From Arsenophonus fragariae (GTDB taxonomy: Bacteria > Pseudomonadota > Gammaproteobacteria > Enterobacterales > Enterobacteriaceae), in assembly GCA_047291315.1 (NCBI GenBank), contig JBDPYZ010000002.1:1-64000 (forward strand): a stretch of 64,000 bases of DNA. The letters are read 5' to 3'. The notes under the pieces are model-generated. The model had not been told where the DNA came from and did no database searches. It saw only the letters and a program-made list of their open reading frames with translations. Of the stretch, positions 9,828 to 19,272 are shown piece after piece; within the stretch, counting starts at the first letter, position 1, and the number at the start of each line of letters is the position of its first letter. The translations under genes were made by a program, and so were the position numbers.

Positions 9828-10446
9828 TCATCTTAATGCTGGCTCAATTAAATGAGATATATCCCTCCGCTGTTTCTACTACCCAGCCATTCGCCAACCA
9901 AGGCGTTCCCTAAAAATATACCTTTGAAATAGAGCAGTTACGTAAACGCCTTTCAGCCTAAGTCGGCACACCCAGTATGCGATTAAGAAGTGCTCCTAAC
10001 CCTATTCCATGACTAACAAATAAAGGTATACTCCCTTGCTGGTAAAGAATGACACTTCTCTAGAACAGTAAAAATGCGTTCCGTTATCTCCCCCATAGAT
10101 TCACCGTTAGGAATACGTCCCCCGCGGGAGAGTCATTAACCAAACGCCAACGCTATTCTTCATTACTTAACGAACTAATAATTCTCCCTTCAAGTATTCC
10201 CATGTTCAATTCCCTTGACCCTGGCTCAAGAATAATGTTAAAACGGCAAGCTTGTGTGATAATTTCTGCGCGGGCGCCATAGTCGCTGAATATAATATGA
10301 GTGATGCCAGTTGATTTAATTTTTTCAGCAATCAATTTAGCTTGTCTAATACCAACTTCAGTAATTAAGCTCTCAGATTGTCCCTGAATACGCCGAGCCA
10401 CGTTCCATTCAGTTTCTCCTTAGCGAACAAGATAGACCTGTAACAT
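9828..10446 (-). pseudogene. gpmB: gpmB (ytjC), phosphoglycerate-mutase-like phosphatase (broken)
   Basis: Histidine-phosphatase-superfamily member. The start at 10446 gives MLQVYLVR, but the codon for the catalytic histidine of the RHGE motif reads TAA, followed by GETEWN. The stop therefore removes the phosphohistidine residue itself. An open middle part (10153-10401) carries ARRIQGQSESL, ITHIIFSDYGA, AEIITQACRFN and SRELNMGILEGR. More frameshifts follow, and the tail NGWVVETAEG followed by EPALR and a stop lies near 9828. Several lesions mean a long-dead gene. It is convergent with rob and divergent from yjjX, as in E. coli. Confidence 0.92.
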
Positions 10447-10497
10447 AATAATTTTACCTTATACTGCACAAAATAATATTTTAAAGGATACTAATTA

Positions 10498-11023
10498 ATG
10501 TATAAAGTAATCGCGGCAACCGCAAATCCAGCCAAAATAAACGCTATTAACTTAGCATTTAAAGCTGTTTTTGGTGCTAGCAATTATCAAATCGAGAGCA
10601 TCAATGTAAGTAGTAACGTAACCAAACAACCAATTGGTAATACAGAACAGGTGCACGCTAGCGTGTTATGACTGCACGTCAAGTTCAACCTGAAGCAGAT
10701 TTTTGGGTAGGTATAGAAACTGGCATTGAAGATGAAATGACTTTTGCCTGGATCACTATTGAGTATAAACAAATTGGAGGTGAATCCCGGGCTGCCAGTA
10801 TTATGTTACCGAACAAATTCTGTTTAGTATCCAGCAAGGCCATGAATTAGGCGATGTAATGGCTAATATCACTGGTATGACTAATATTAAACATAACAAA
10901 GGGGAAATTGTTTTTTTACCAATGTTTACTTAGTCGTACCAGCGTCTACCAGCAAGCACTTTAGCATTAGTTCCTATCCAACGTGAAATTTATAAAGAAC
11001 TTAATGTGCTAAATGACGACTAA
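10498..11023 (+). pseudogene. yjjX: yjjX, inosine/xanthosine triphosphatase (broken)
   Basis: YjjX hydrolyses non-canonical ITP/XTP to keep them out of nucleic acids. The start at 10498 gives MYKVIAATANPAKINAI, which is the ITPase NPAK motif. The frame then shifts before VMTARQVQPEADFWVGIETG, shifts again after AASIMLP, and continues EQILFSIQQGHELGDVMANI and GMTNIKHNKG. A stop follows FLPMFT, and the tail IQREIYKELNVLNDD ends at 11023. At least three lesions. It is divergent from gpmB and convergent with trpR, the normal enteric arrangement. Confidence 0.9.
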
Positions 11024-11094
11024 CTCATGTCAGTTTAACAAAATTGTATAAAGACTGGCTAAAGGTGTACATTTACATAATTAATAAAACATTT

Positions 11095-11415
11095 TTATGG
11101 CTTGAGTAACTGCTGTTCTAACCAATCTTTCACCTCTCTAGTAGCACTCTTCAGACTATTGGACCCCCGCGTGATGGTGGCAATTCCAACACCTAACTCA
11201 CTTTTAAGTTCCCGCTGACTCATTTCACCTCCCATTAATGCCTGAACAATTCTAACTCTAGTCGCCAATGCCATACGTTCATCTGGGGTTAAAAATAATT
11301 GCAAAATGGGTTGCTGTAGTTCCTGTTGAAAAGAACTCCGCAATAATTCGACAAAGCGTTGCCAATCACTATTTTCTTCAGGTTGAAGGGCTGGATCAAT
11401 AAGATAGTTTTCCAT
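11095..11415 (-). CDS. trpR: Trp operon repressor TrpR
   Basis: Tryptophan-dependent repressor of trp biosynthesis and transport genes and of its own gene. The core RVRIVQALMGGEMSQREL and GVGIATITRGSNSLK (helix-turn-helix with the tryptophan pocket) is almost identical to E. coli. I choose ATG 11413-11415 (MENYLIDP), giving 106 residues against 108 in E. coli. An upstream in-frame ATG at 11430 would add five residues, but it lies inside the operator palindrome. The same upstream ATGGCG is also present, untranslated, before E. coli trpR. The gene is intact between broken yjjX and slt. Whether any trp biosynthesis operon remains for it to regulate cannot be seen here. Confidence 0.92.
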   Translation of the reverse strand: MENYLIDPALQPEENSDWQRFVELLRSSFQQELQQPILQLFLTPDERMALATRVRIVQALMGGEMSQRELKSELGVGIATITRGSNSLKSATREVKDWLEQQLLKP

Positions 11416-11428
11416 AATATATACCGCC

Positions 11429-11446
11429 ATACTATTTAACTAGTAC
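11429..11446 (-). promoter_or_regulatory. trp operator at the trpR promoter
   Basis: The 18-bp sequence matches the symmetric trp operator GTACTAGTTAACTAGTAC at 16 of 18 positions. Just upstream on the minus strand is TATGCTATTG, equivalent to the E. coli trpR -10 region. This indicates autoregulation of trpR and shows that translation most likely begins downstream, at 11415. Confidence 0.75.
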
Positions 11447-11488
11447 AATAGCATAACATAAACTCGTCTCTTATGTATATAAAAAGCA

Positions 11489-13351
11489 CTAATAGTTCAT
11501 CATCCAGTCGCCATTTGTTAAGAAATGACCTGACTTACCGAGAAAATGCTGATAAGAAAGATCGTAAACAAGTATATTTTTAACATAACGTCGAGTTTCA
11601 GAAAATGGGATACTTTCAATAAAAGCGATAACATCCAATTTTCCATTACTTACTACCAATCAACGTTTCACTATGGCTAGCCCAGCATTATAAGCTGCTC
11701 ACGCTAATACCCGATTAAATCCAAATTGCTGAAAAACTGTCTCTAAATATGCAGTACCAAGCTCAATATTTTTTTCTGGATAAATCAATTTACTACTACC
11801 AGTATAGTCTGCAATGCTATTAGATTTTGTCACTTGTTGTGCTGTCTGTGGCATTAATTGCATCAAACCAATCGCACCCGCAGCCGAACGCACTTGTGGG
11901 TTCCAACCACTTTCTTGCCTGGCAATCGCCATGGCAAAACTTTTAGCAATTTTTTATCTTTCGTGAGGCGCTCAAATTAACGTTCCTAGGCAATAGGAAA
12001 ACGTTCTGTTAAATGATCCCATAGTTTGGCAATAATTGTTGCCTGTACACTCAAATCAGCACACCGATGTTCAAATGCATAACGTGCTAGTTGCTATTGG
12101 CAAATTTTTTTCTGTCTGATAAACAGATTTATCCATTCAGTTCGAGCTAAATTTTCCTTTTACCAAAATAACAATTCACCAATTCACTGTACTTCAGGCA
12201 ATGAATCGATATCATCTTCAAGTTTAGCCGCCACCGCAATATTAATAGGATACGGAATGTTCAATTTTTGTGCAGCAACCATGGGATAAAATCCGCACCG
12301 TTTCACCAAGTTGAATAATATCTTTTTACCTTGTTTATGCTTTCCTTGAGCTATTAAGGTAATCAGCCGCCAATATTGCCACTCTTCTTTATTTCGGCTT
12401 TCTTTAGGTAACCGCGTTAACCATTGCACAAACAAAACCATATCATTGCTTAACAGCGGCTAAACATACTCTCCGTTCACGTAAAGAAATTGAAGATCGG
12501 TGTTAAATAACATGATCACGCCACTTTGTTTGTTGTTGCTTTGCATTACCGAATAATTGCCAGGCGATATCATCGTTCAATTGCTGCCGTTGTAAATGGT
12601 TCATTTTCTGTGCTTTGATGATAATCGGTATTGCATTGCAGCATTTGCCTGGTCTACCTACTGGCTAGCAAATTCAACGACTAAAGAGGGAGCTTGCTGT
12701 AATTTGGCCAAGCTCTGACCGATAATTTGATCTTTAACTGGTAAACGATTGACTAGGCTGGTAACCAGAGCCGCATCATTGCTTTTAATGGCTAAAAAAA
12801 TACGTTGCAAAATCAATTCGGTTGTTAATTTTCCTGCTTGTTGCCAAATAGTAAAAAGTTGATCGCACGCTTTAGGAAATGAATAACCGTGTAAGCAAAT
12901 CTGTTTCACTCCCTGAAACGCTCTGCTTGCTTATGACCACCTGTTTGCCATTTGGTGGCATAATAATAATTACAGAGAGCAATAATTGCTCTCTGTGGTG
13001 TAGGGCTAAAAGCTAGCAGGCTATGCCATTCGCTCCGCTGGGCAAACTAATTGACAAAAAATAGATAACTTTTGATTAAGGAGAAAATGAGGATATTTGT
13101 TTTATAAAAGCATTAACTTGGGTCACAGAAATCACATTAATATTTTGCGTTAATTGCCGATATTCTAAATAAGGGTAAAGCGGATATTCTGTTAAAGTTG
13201 GCATCAAACGCGCTACTCGATGTTATCGTTAGCATCCCAAGCTTGTTTAATTGCCTGATAGCGTTGACGTTGAGCAGTCAATGAATCCCCAGAGCATGGA
13301 ATAGAGTATCATTAGTAATATTATCTGTTGCCACCATTTTCTCGACTCCAT
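11489..13351 (-). pseudogene. slt: slt, soluble lytic murein transglycosylase (broken)
   Basis: Periplasmic enzyme that cleaves the glycan strand to 1,6-anhydromuropeptides. The start at 13351 gives MESRKWWQQIILLMI, a plausible signal peptide. Recognisable pieces in different frames: CDQLFTIWQQAGKLT (12658-12909), NKEEWQYWRLITLIAQG and RCGFYPMVAAQKL (12184-12441), and the catalytic domain AIARQESGWNPQV with the ES motif and GLMQLMPQTAQ (11699-11932). The tail FLTNGDWMMNY ends at 11489. Stops and frameshifts separate all of them. The total span is near normal, so decay is by small lesions. Loss suggests relaxed need for murein turnover by this enzyme. Confidence 0.93.
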
Positions 13352-13789
13352 TGCTCACTCCTGTTTAAGATAACAATATCTATATAAAAATATTATTATC
13401 CAAAGCAAATATAATCACTGAGATAATTTAAAAATACATCATAAAAATATAATTCCATATGATTGCAAAATTATTGCCAGTATACTTAACGATCAATATC
13501 CTACATAAAAACTAAACTAGTAATGATAGTAAATAGGATTGTGTATAATAACCATTCAGCAACCTTCCTCACTTAATTAAATGGCTCAATACAATATGAA
13601 TAAGGTAATCATTTATTAAAAAAAACTTTATGCTAAAGAGCAGCAATAAATCTTGATTAGGATATTATTAATCGATCGATTAATCTCAATTTAAGCAGAA
13701 TTTAACCAAATGCCTAAACATTTTCTTCAAATGAGATAAGCGATACGTTGATATCTAAAATTATTCAATTAGCTAAAAGGTAGAATAAA
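13352..13789. other. Intergenic region slt-ettA with an 18-bp palindrome
   Basis: No gene is visible in these 438 AT-rich bases between divergent slt and ettA. One perfect palindrome, ATTAATCGATCGATTAAT, lies at 13667-13684, about 105 bp before ettA. The ettA ribosome-binding sequence AAAGG is just before its start. Confidence 0.5.
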
Positions 13790-15457
13790 TTGACACAGTT
13801 CGTCTATTCCATGCATCGAGTGGGAAAAATTGTCCCACCGAAAAGACATATCTTAAAAAATATCTCTCTTAGTTTCTTCCCGGGTGCCAAAATTGGCGTT
13901 CTTGGCCTTAATGGAGCGGGTAAATCAACATTACTTCGCATTATGGCTGGTATCGATACTGAAATTGAAGGTAAAGCACGCCCCAATCCAGGGATCAAAA
14001 TTGGCTATCTCTCCCAGGAACCAAAACTTAATCCTAATCATACCGTACGTGAAGTGGTTGAAGAGGCAGTTAGTGAAATAAAAAATGCCCTTACTCGCCT
14101 TGATGAAGTTTATGCTGCCTATGCTGAACCTGATGCTGACTTTGATAAACTGGCAAAAGAACAAGGCCAGTTAGAAGCAATTCTGCAATCACATGACGGC
14201 CATAATTTGGATAGCCAGTTGGAGCGTGCAGCCGATGCATTACGCTTACCACCCTGGGAGACAAAAATAGAACAACTTTCAGGTGGAGAACGGCGTCGTG
14301 TAACTATTTGTCGTTTACTGCTGGAAAAACCCGATATGCTATTACTTGATGAGCCCACTAACCATTTGGATGCAGAATCCGTTGCCTGGTTAGAACGGTT
14401 TTTACATGATTATGAAGGTACTGTTGTTGCTATCACTCACGATCGCTACTTCTTAGATAATGTTGCTGGTTGGATCCTGGAACTTGATCGAGGAGAGGGT
14501 ATTCCATGGGAAGGTAATTATTCCTCTTGGTTAGAACAAAAAGAGACTCGCCTAGCCCAAGAGGCTTCTAGCGAAGCTGCTCGCCGTAAATCGATCGAGA
14601 AAGAGCTTGAGTGGATCCGACAAAATCCTAAAGGTCGTCAAACAAAAGGAAAAGCACGTTTAGCCCGTTTTGAAGAGTTAAACAATGTTGAGTATCAAAA
14701 ACGTAATGAAACCAGTGAGCTCTTCATTCCGCCAGGGCCTCGTCTTGGCGACAAAGTTTTGACAGTTGAAAATCTCAGTAAATCCTATGGTGATCGGGTT
14801 TTAATTGATAACCTCAGTTTCTCGATCCCTAAAGGAGCTATCGTTGGTATTATCGGCCCAAATGGAGCGGGAAAATCAACCCTTTTTAGGATGATTTCAG
14901 GTCAAGAACAGCCTGATTCTGGCACAATAATCCTAGGTGAAACCGTTAAAGTTGCCTCGGTTGAACAGTTCCGTGACACAATGGACAATAATAAAACTGT
15001 TTGGGAAGAAGTATCCGGCGGGCAAGACATTATGCGGATCGGTAACTTTGAAATCCTAAGTAGAGTCTACGTAGGGCGTTTTAATTTCAAGGGTGTTGAC
15101 CAGGGTAAACGGGTTGTAGAACTCTCTGGTGGTGAACGAGGCCGATTACATTTGGCAAAACTTCTCCAAGTTGGTGGTAATATGTTACTTTTGGATGAGC
15201 CAACCAACGATTTGGATGTCGAAACATTACGCGCTTTAGAAAACGCATTACTAGAATTTCCAGGCAGTGCATTGGTTATTTCCCACGATCGCTGGTTTCT
15301 TGACCGTATTGCCACTCATATTATTGATTATCAGGATGAAGGAAAAATCACTTTCTTTGAAGGTAATTTTAGTGAATATGAAGATTATAAAAAACGGACA
15401 TTGGGCTTAGATACGCTAGAACCTCATCGCATCAAATATAAAAAAATGAGCAAATAA
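13790..15457 (+). CDS. ettA: Energy-dependent translational throttle protein EttA (ABC-F)
   Basis: ABC-F ATPase that binds the ribosomal E site and gates entry into elongation according to energy state. It has two ATP-binding domains and no membrane domain. Domain 1 has Walker A GLNGAGKST, signature LSGGERRR and Walker B LLLDEPTNHLD. A linker rich in charged residues (EAARRKSIEKELEW) follows. Domain 2 has GPNGAGKST, LSGGERGR and LLLDEPTNDLD. The length is 555 residues, the same as E. coli. Translation starts at a TTG (13790-13792), because only this gives the conserved N-terminus MTQFVYSMHRVGK. Upstream AAAGG is a suitable ribosome-binding site. The gene is intact and convergent with nadR. 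Confidence 0.97.
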   Translation: MTQFVYSMHRVGKIVPPKRHILKNISLSFFPGAKIGVLGLNGAGKSTLLRIMAGIDTEIEGKARPNPGIKIGYLSQEPKLNPNHTVREVVEEAVSEIKNALTRLDEVYAAYAEPDADFDKLAKEQGQLEAILQSHDGHNLDSQLERAADALRLPPWETKIEQLSGGERRRVTICRLLLEKPDMLLLDEPTNHLDAESVAWLERFLHDYEGTVVAITHDRYFLDNVAGWILELDRGEGIPWEGNYSSWLEQKETRLAQEASSEAARRKSIEKELEWIRQNPKGRQTKGKARLARFEELNNVEYQKRNETSELFIPPGPRLGDKVLTVENLSKSYGDRVLIDNLSFSIPKGAIVGIIGPNGAGKSTLFRMISGQEQPDSGTIILGETVKVASVEQFRDTMDNNKTVWEEVSGGQDIMRIGNFEILSRVYVGRFNFKGVDQGKRVVELSGGERGRLHLAKLLQVGGNMLLLDEPTNDLDVETLRALENALLEFPGSALVISHDRWFLDRIATHIIDYQDEGKITFFEGNFSEYEDYKKRTLGLDTLEPHRIKYKKMSK

Positions 15458-15470
15458 ATAACCCAAATAG

Positions 15471-15499
15471 AATAAGGCTTGTTAAAGCGAGCCTTATCA
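15471..15499. terminator. Bidirectional terminator between ettA and nadR
   Basis: AATAAGGCTTG, a short AT-rich loop, and GCGAGCCTTAT form a stem of about 9 bp between the two convergent stop codons, with A/T-rich flanks on both sides. Confidence 0.7.
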
Positions 15500-15500
15500 T

Positions 15501-16748
15501 TTAAAAACTCGGAGATTTTTCATCCATCATAATTAATTGCTGAACCAGCTCAATACAGCGTAAAAAACGCTCATCATAATTAGGCGAATCAACCACCACG
15601 AATTCCACTTGATTTTCAACAAGTAGCTCAATCAATAAATTTTGAAATGTTATGCGTTCCTCATCACTACCCAAATTACGTAACCCATCAGCGACCCATG
15701 GGGTATTATTTTCTAATAAAATAACCAGATCAAAAGAATATTCATCAATCAATGCTTGCACAAAAGGATGTGGTTTCCCCTCATATTGTTTACAAAAAGC
15801 TTGAGTGGTAATGAAATCAGTATCAATAAAAGTTACTTTATTGGCATATTTAACGGCAAAATCAATATACTTTGCATGACCCAATGCGATCTTGTCATAA
15901 TCAGAATATTGTAACGCCATCTCATCACCACCTAAATGAGAAAAAACATAATCACGACCATATTCCCACGCACTGGTGGTGTTAAAAATATTCGCTAGCT
16001 TGTTAACTAAAGTCGATTTACCACTTGATTCCCCACCTAGTATAGCAACTTTACGGACAAAAAAAGGTTTTACTTCCGTTGGAATATATTCCCAATACCG
16101 AAATGGAGCTTGCCTAATTTGATTGCCACTAATATTCATAAATGTGCGTTCAGGATCAATAAGCACCATTTTTGCACCAAGATATTTTTTATAATGAACA
16201 ATATTATCCACTTCGCCAGAATAAATAAATTGTGGTTGAATATTTCTTGCCATTAAAAAATTTTTCATTCCTTCACTCCATACTTGCCAGCCATGTGGGT
16301 ATGGCTCTATGCCTTGCTCATCAAAGGAATGAATATAAATATTTTTTTGATATTTGAAGGTTTGTAATAACCAACGTAGTCTATCACTTACTGTTGGTTG
16401 TTGTGACATAGAACTATCGATAAAAAGCACTCTATCACGAGGTTCATCATGACAAAGAATAACATATAATTCATCAACTTGACTACATGCGCGCTGTATC
16501 AGATAAATATGTCCAGTATGTAATGGATAAAATTTACCAAATACCACACCAACACGTTTTGGTTTTAATGGATATTCAATATTTAAAAAACGATGCAATG
16601 CGGCAATTTTTTGCACGTGAGGATTGTTAATTTTATCATTAATTAATTGGCTTAGATAACCTTTTGTCACGCCGCAAGCGGTAGCAATCTGTTGTAAAGT
16701 ACAACCAGTTTGCTTAATTGCATGTTTCAAATAATCAAACTGTTTCAT
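15501..16748 (-). CDS. nadR: Trifunctional NAD regulator NadR
   Basis: NadR combines repression of NAD genes, NMN adenylyltransferase activity and ribosylnicotinamide kinase activity. Residues 1-60 hold an HTH of the Xre type (TLQQIATACGVTKGYLSQL). Residues from about 65 hold the nucleotidyltransferase signature VVFGKFYPLHTGHIY. Residues from about 235 hold the kinase with Walker A GGESSGKSTLVNKL and the conserved AWEYGRDYVFSHLGGDE. The length is 415 residues against 410 in E. coli. It lies downstream of radA and serB on the same strand with a 12-bp gap to radA, so the three are probably co-transcribed. All three catalytic blocks look intact, which suggests dependence on salvaged pyridine nucleotide precursors. 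Confidence 0.96.
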   Translation of the reverse strand: MKQFDYLKHAIKQTGCTLQQIATACGVTKGYLSQLINDKINNPHVQKIAALHRFLNIEYPLKPKRVGVVFGKFYPLHTGHIYLIQRACSQVDELYVILCHDEPRDRVLFIDSSMSQQPTVSDRLRWLLQTFKYQKNIYIHSFDEQGIEPYPHGWQVWSEGMKNFLMARNIQPQFIYSGEVDNIVHYKKYLGAKMVLIDPERTFMNISGNQIRQAPFRYWEYIPTEVKPFFVRKVAILGGESSGKSTLVNKLANIFNTTSAWEYGRDYVFSHLGGDEMALQYSDYDKIALGHAKYIDFAVKYANKVTFIDTDFITTQAFCKQYEGKPHPFVQALIDEYSFDLVILLENNTPWVADGLRNLGSDEERITFQNLLIELLVENQVEFVVVDSPNYDERFLRCIELVQQLIMMDEKSPSF

Positions 16749-16759
16749 AGCCTCTCCGG

Positions 16760-18148
16760 TTAATCAAAGTTTTCCATAACCGTTAATGCCTCTGACAGTT
16801 TTTTCACACCAAATAACTGCATATTGGCTAATGGTTTTTTGGGTACATTAGCATAAGGGACAATCGCTCGTTTAAAACCATGTTTTGCCGCCTCAATGAT
16901 CCGCTCTTGGCCACTAGGTACTGGACGGATTTCACCAGCCAACCCGACTTCACCAAAAACCACAACATTACGCGGCAGTGGACGATTACGGAAACTTAAT
17001 ACTAAAGAAAAGAGTAAAGCAAGATCGACACTAGTTTCCGTCACTTTAACCCCACCAACAACATTAACAAAAACATCTTGATCCGACATTTTCAATCTGC
17101 CATGCTGATGCAAAATAGCCAGCAGAATAGCTAATCTATTCTGCTCCAAACCAACAGTAACTCGCCGTGGATTAGCTAACATTGAATAATCCACTAACGC
17201 CTGAATTTCCACTAACAATGGGCGCGTTCCTTCCCAAACAACCATCACCGAGCTGCCCGAAGTGATCTCTTTTGCACGACTGAGAAAAATAGCGGATGGG
17301 TTATTCACTTCTTTTAACCCTTTTTTCGTCATGGCAAATACGCCCAGTTTATTAACCGCACCAAATCGATTTTTATGGCTTCTTAAAGTACAAAATCGTG
17401 AATCTGCTTCACCATCGAGCATTATCGAACTGTCAATACAGTGTTCAAGAACTTTTGGGCCCGCCAAAGAACCATCTTTAGTAACATGCCCTACCATGAT
17501 AATGGCGATCTCTCGTGTTTTAGCAAATCGGGTAAGATAAGCGGCAGTTTCTCGGACTTGTGCCACACTACCCGGTGATGACTGTATATCCGCCATATGC
17601 ATGACCTGAATAGAACCAATCAACATCAATTTTGGCTGTTCCTGCTCTGCAATCAAACAAATTTGCTCAATACTGGTTTCAGATAGCATATTGAGATTAT
17701 CGGACGGTAACCCTAATCGATGAGCTCGCATCGCCACTTGCTGTAAAGACTCCTTACCCGTGACGTATAAAGTTTTCATTTGTGATGAAAGCCGACACAT
17801 GGTTTGAAGAAGCAAGGTACTTTTACCAGCACCTGGATTACCACCAATTAAAATTGCGCTACCCGGTACCACACCGCCACCCAGCACGCGATCAAATTCT
17901 TTAAAATCAGTAGAAAAGCGTGGCAATGCTTCTAAACTAATAGCAGACAATTTCTGTACTTGGTTACCTGCAACGCTACCGGCATAACCATTAAAGCATT
18001 CTGCTCGCGAGGTAGAACTCGCTGCTAATCTTACCTCTGTGATCGTGCTCCATGTATGGCAAGCCATGCATTTGCCTTGCCAACGAGGATAATCTGCACC
18101 ACATTCATTACAGACAAATGCTCTTTTTACTGCTTTTGCCACCGCCAT
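16760..18148 (-). CDS. radA: DNA recombination/repair protein RadA (Sms), possibly catalytically impaired
   Basis: RecA-family ATPase that promotes branch migration and processing of recombination intermediates. It has an N-terminal C4 zinc finger (C13, C16, C27, C30), Walker A GGNPGAGKST (about 102-111), the RadA-specific KNRFG motif (259-263) and a C-terminal Lon-protease-like domain with VFVNVVGGVKV. The length is 462 residues against 460 in E. coli, and the frame is complete. Two key acidic residues differ from the E. coli sequence: the TGEES motif reads TGKES (K132), and the Walker B aspartate in VIDSIQVM is glycine, LIGSIQVM (G178). These changes suggest reduced or lost ATP hydrolysis despite an open frame. 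It lies between serB and nadR. Confidence 0.93.
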   Translation of the reverse strand: MAVAKAVKRAFVCNECGADYPRWQGKCMACHTWSTITEVRLAASSTSRAECFNGYAGSVAGNQVQKLSAISLEALPRFSTDFKEFDRVLGGGVVPGSAILIGGNPGAGKSTLLLQTMCRLSSQMKTLYVTGKESLQQVAMRAHRLGLPSDNLNMLSETSIEQICLIAEQEQPKLMLIGSIQVMHMADIQSSPGSVAQVRETAAYLTRFAKTREIAIIMVGHVTKDGSLAGPKVLEHCIDSSIMLDGEADSRFCTLRSHKNRFGAVNKLGVFAMTKKGLKEVNNPSAIFLSRAKEITSGSSVMVVWEGTRPLLVEIQALVDYSMLANPRRVTVGLEQNRLAILLAILHQHGRLKMSDQDVFVNVVGGVKVTETSVDLALLFSLVLSFRNRPLPRNVVVFGEVGLAGEIRPVPSGQERIIEAAKHGFKRAIVPYANVPKKPLANMQLFGVKKLSEALTVMENFD

Positions 18149-18175
18149 TGCCTCTCTTATTTGTTGTTCTAATAA

Positions 18176-19153
18176 TTAACGTTCTTCATGTTTTAAAGCA
18201 CCACTTAAAACACAAAGTACCCCCATCAAATCAGCATGTTGAATCGCTACTTTTGCCCTGGCCTGTACTTTAGGTTTAGCATGATAAGCAATACCCAGCC
18301 CAGCCTTACGGATCATTTTTACATCGTTTTCGCGATCACCAATAGCAACGGTTTGCTCGATTGGAATAGAAAATTGTCTGGCTAATTTTATTAAGGTTTG
18401 TGCTTTGACTTTAGCATCCACAATGTTGCCATTCACTTTACCGGTCAATTTGTTATCTTTAATTTCTAGTTTGTTAGCCACCGTTGCTGTTAATTTTAAT
18501 TTTTCCTTTAAATAATTAGTAAAAAAATTAAATCCACCCGAAACAATAACAACATGCCAATCAAACGCCTGCAATTTACGCACAAGACTCGTTAAGCCTG
18601 GTGTCAGGGGCATATGCTCTATTACATTTTGCAAAATTTGGATGTCGGTTCCAGCAAGTAACTTAACTCGAGCTTTTAGACTTTCACTAAAATTAATTTC
18701 CCCTTGAATAGCGCGTTCAGTAATTTCAGCAATCTGCTTGCCAACTCCTGCTAAACGAGCAATTTCATCAATACATTCGATTTGAATTGCCGTTGAATCC
18801 ATATCCATCACTAACAATCCTGACACACGTAAGCGGGGAATGTTGCCCAGCGGTACAACATCTAAACTACACTCTTCAGATATTTTCTTTATTTTTGCGC
18901 TTAAGCTACCCGCGATACGAACTACCTGATAATCATCAATGCGCCAAGAAGAAACAATTACAATGGCAGTGCCAGAGCGTTGCTGAAAGTGACTGATACG
19001 TTGCTTATTCAGTCCTCGTCCATAAAGTAACCAACCACTATCACCAGCACGATAATCCAAAGGCATAACCTCTTCACCACTCAGTGAAAGCGGTAATCCA
19101 GGCCATTTTTGGATCTCATTAGGCAAATAACAATAGGTTAAACTCGTCGACAT
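18176..19153 (-). CDS. serB: Phosphoserine phosphatase SerB
   Basis: HAD-superfamily enzyme catalysing the last step of L-serine synthesis. It has an N-terminal domain of about 100 residues, then the nucleophile motif DMDSTAIQIECIDE, motif II SGGFNFF and motif IV near residue 270. The length is 325 residues against 322 in E. coli. Motif IV reads GDRENDVKM where E. coli has GDGANDLPM. The two aspartates stay, but the usually small third residue is Arg, which is unusual. It is the first gene of the probable serB-radA-nadR unit, with 27 bp to radA. It is divergent from the broken ytjB. It is probably functional, although the motif IV change leaves some doubt. Confidence 0.94.
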   Translation of the reverse strand: MSTSLTYCYLPNEIQKWPGLPLSLSGEEVMPLDYRAGDSGWLLYGRGLNKQRISHFQQRSGTAIVIVSSWRIDDYQVVRIAGSLSAKIKKISEECSLDVVPLGNIPRLRVSGLLVMDMDSTAIQIECIDEIARLAGVGKQIAEITERAIQGEINFSESLKARVKLLAGTDIQILQNVIEHMPLTPGLTSLVRKLQAFDWHVVIVSGGFNFFTNYLKEKLKLTATVANKLEIKDNKLTGKVNGNIVDAKVKAQTLIKLARQFSIPIEQTVAIGDRENDVKMIRKAGLGIAYHAKPKVQARAKVAIQHADLMGVLCVLSGALKHEER

Positions 19154-19272
19154 TAATTCATACTCCTGTAATCCAATAGCGACAATTAGCCAACAAAAAA
19201 CTACTTTTCAAACTACCCTATCATCTTAACCTCTAGCAATATGATAATGAACTAAGTTTAAAATAGCCTATT

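Noticed and set aside
13804..15315. Antisense and shifted frames inside ettA (for example 13804-13998, 14119-14358, 15067-15315)
   Set aside because: They are shadows of the ettA coding sequence with no start signals or family match.
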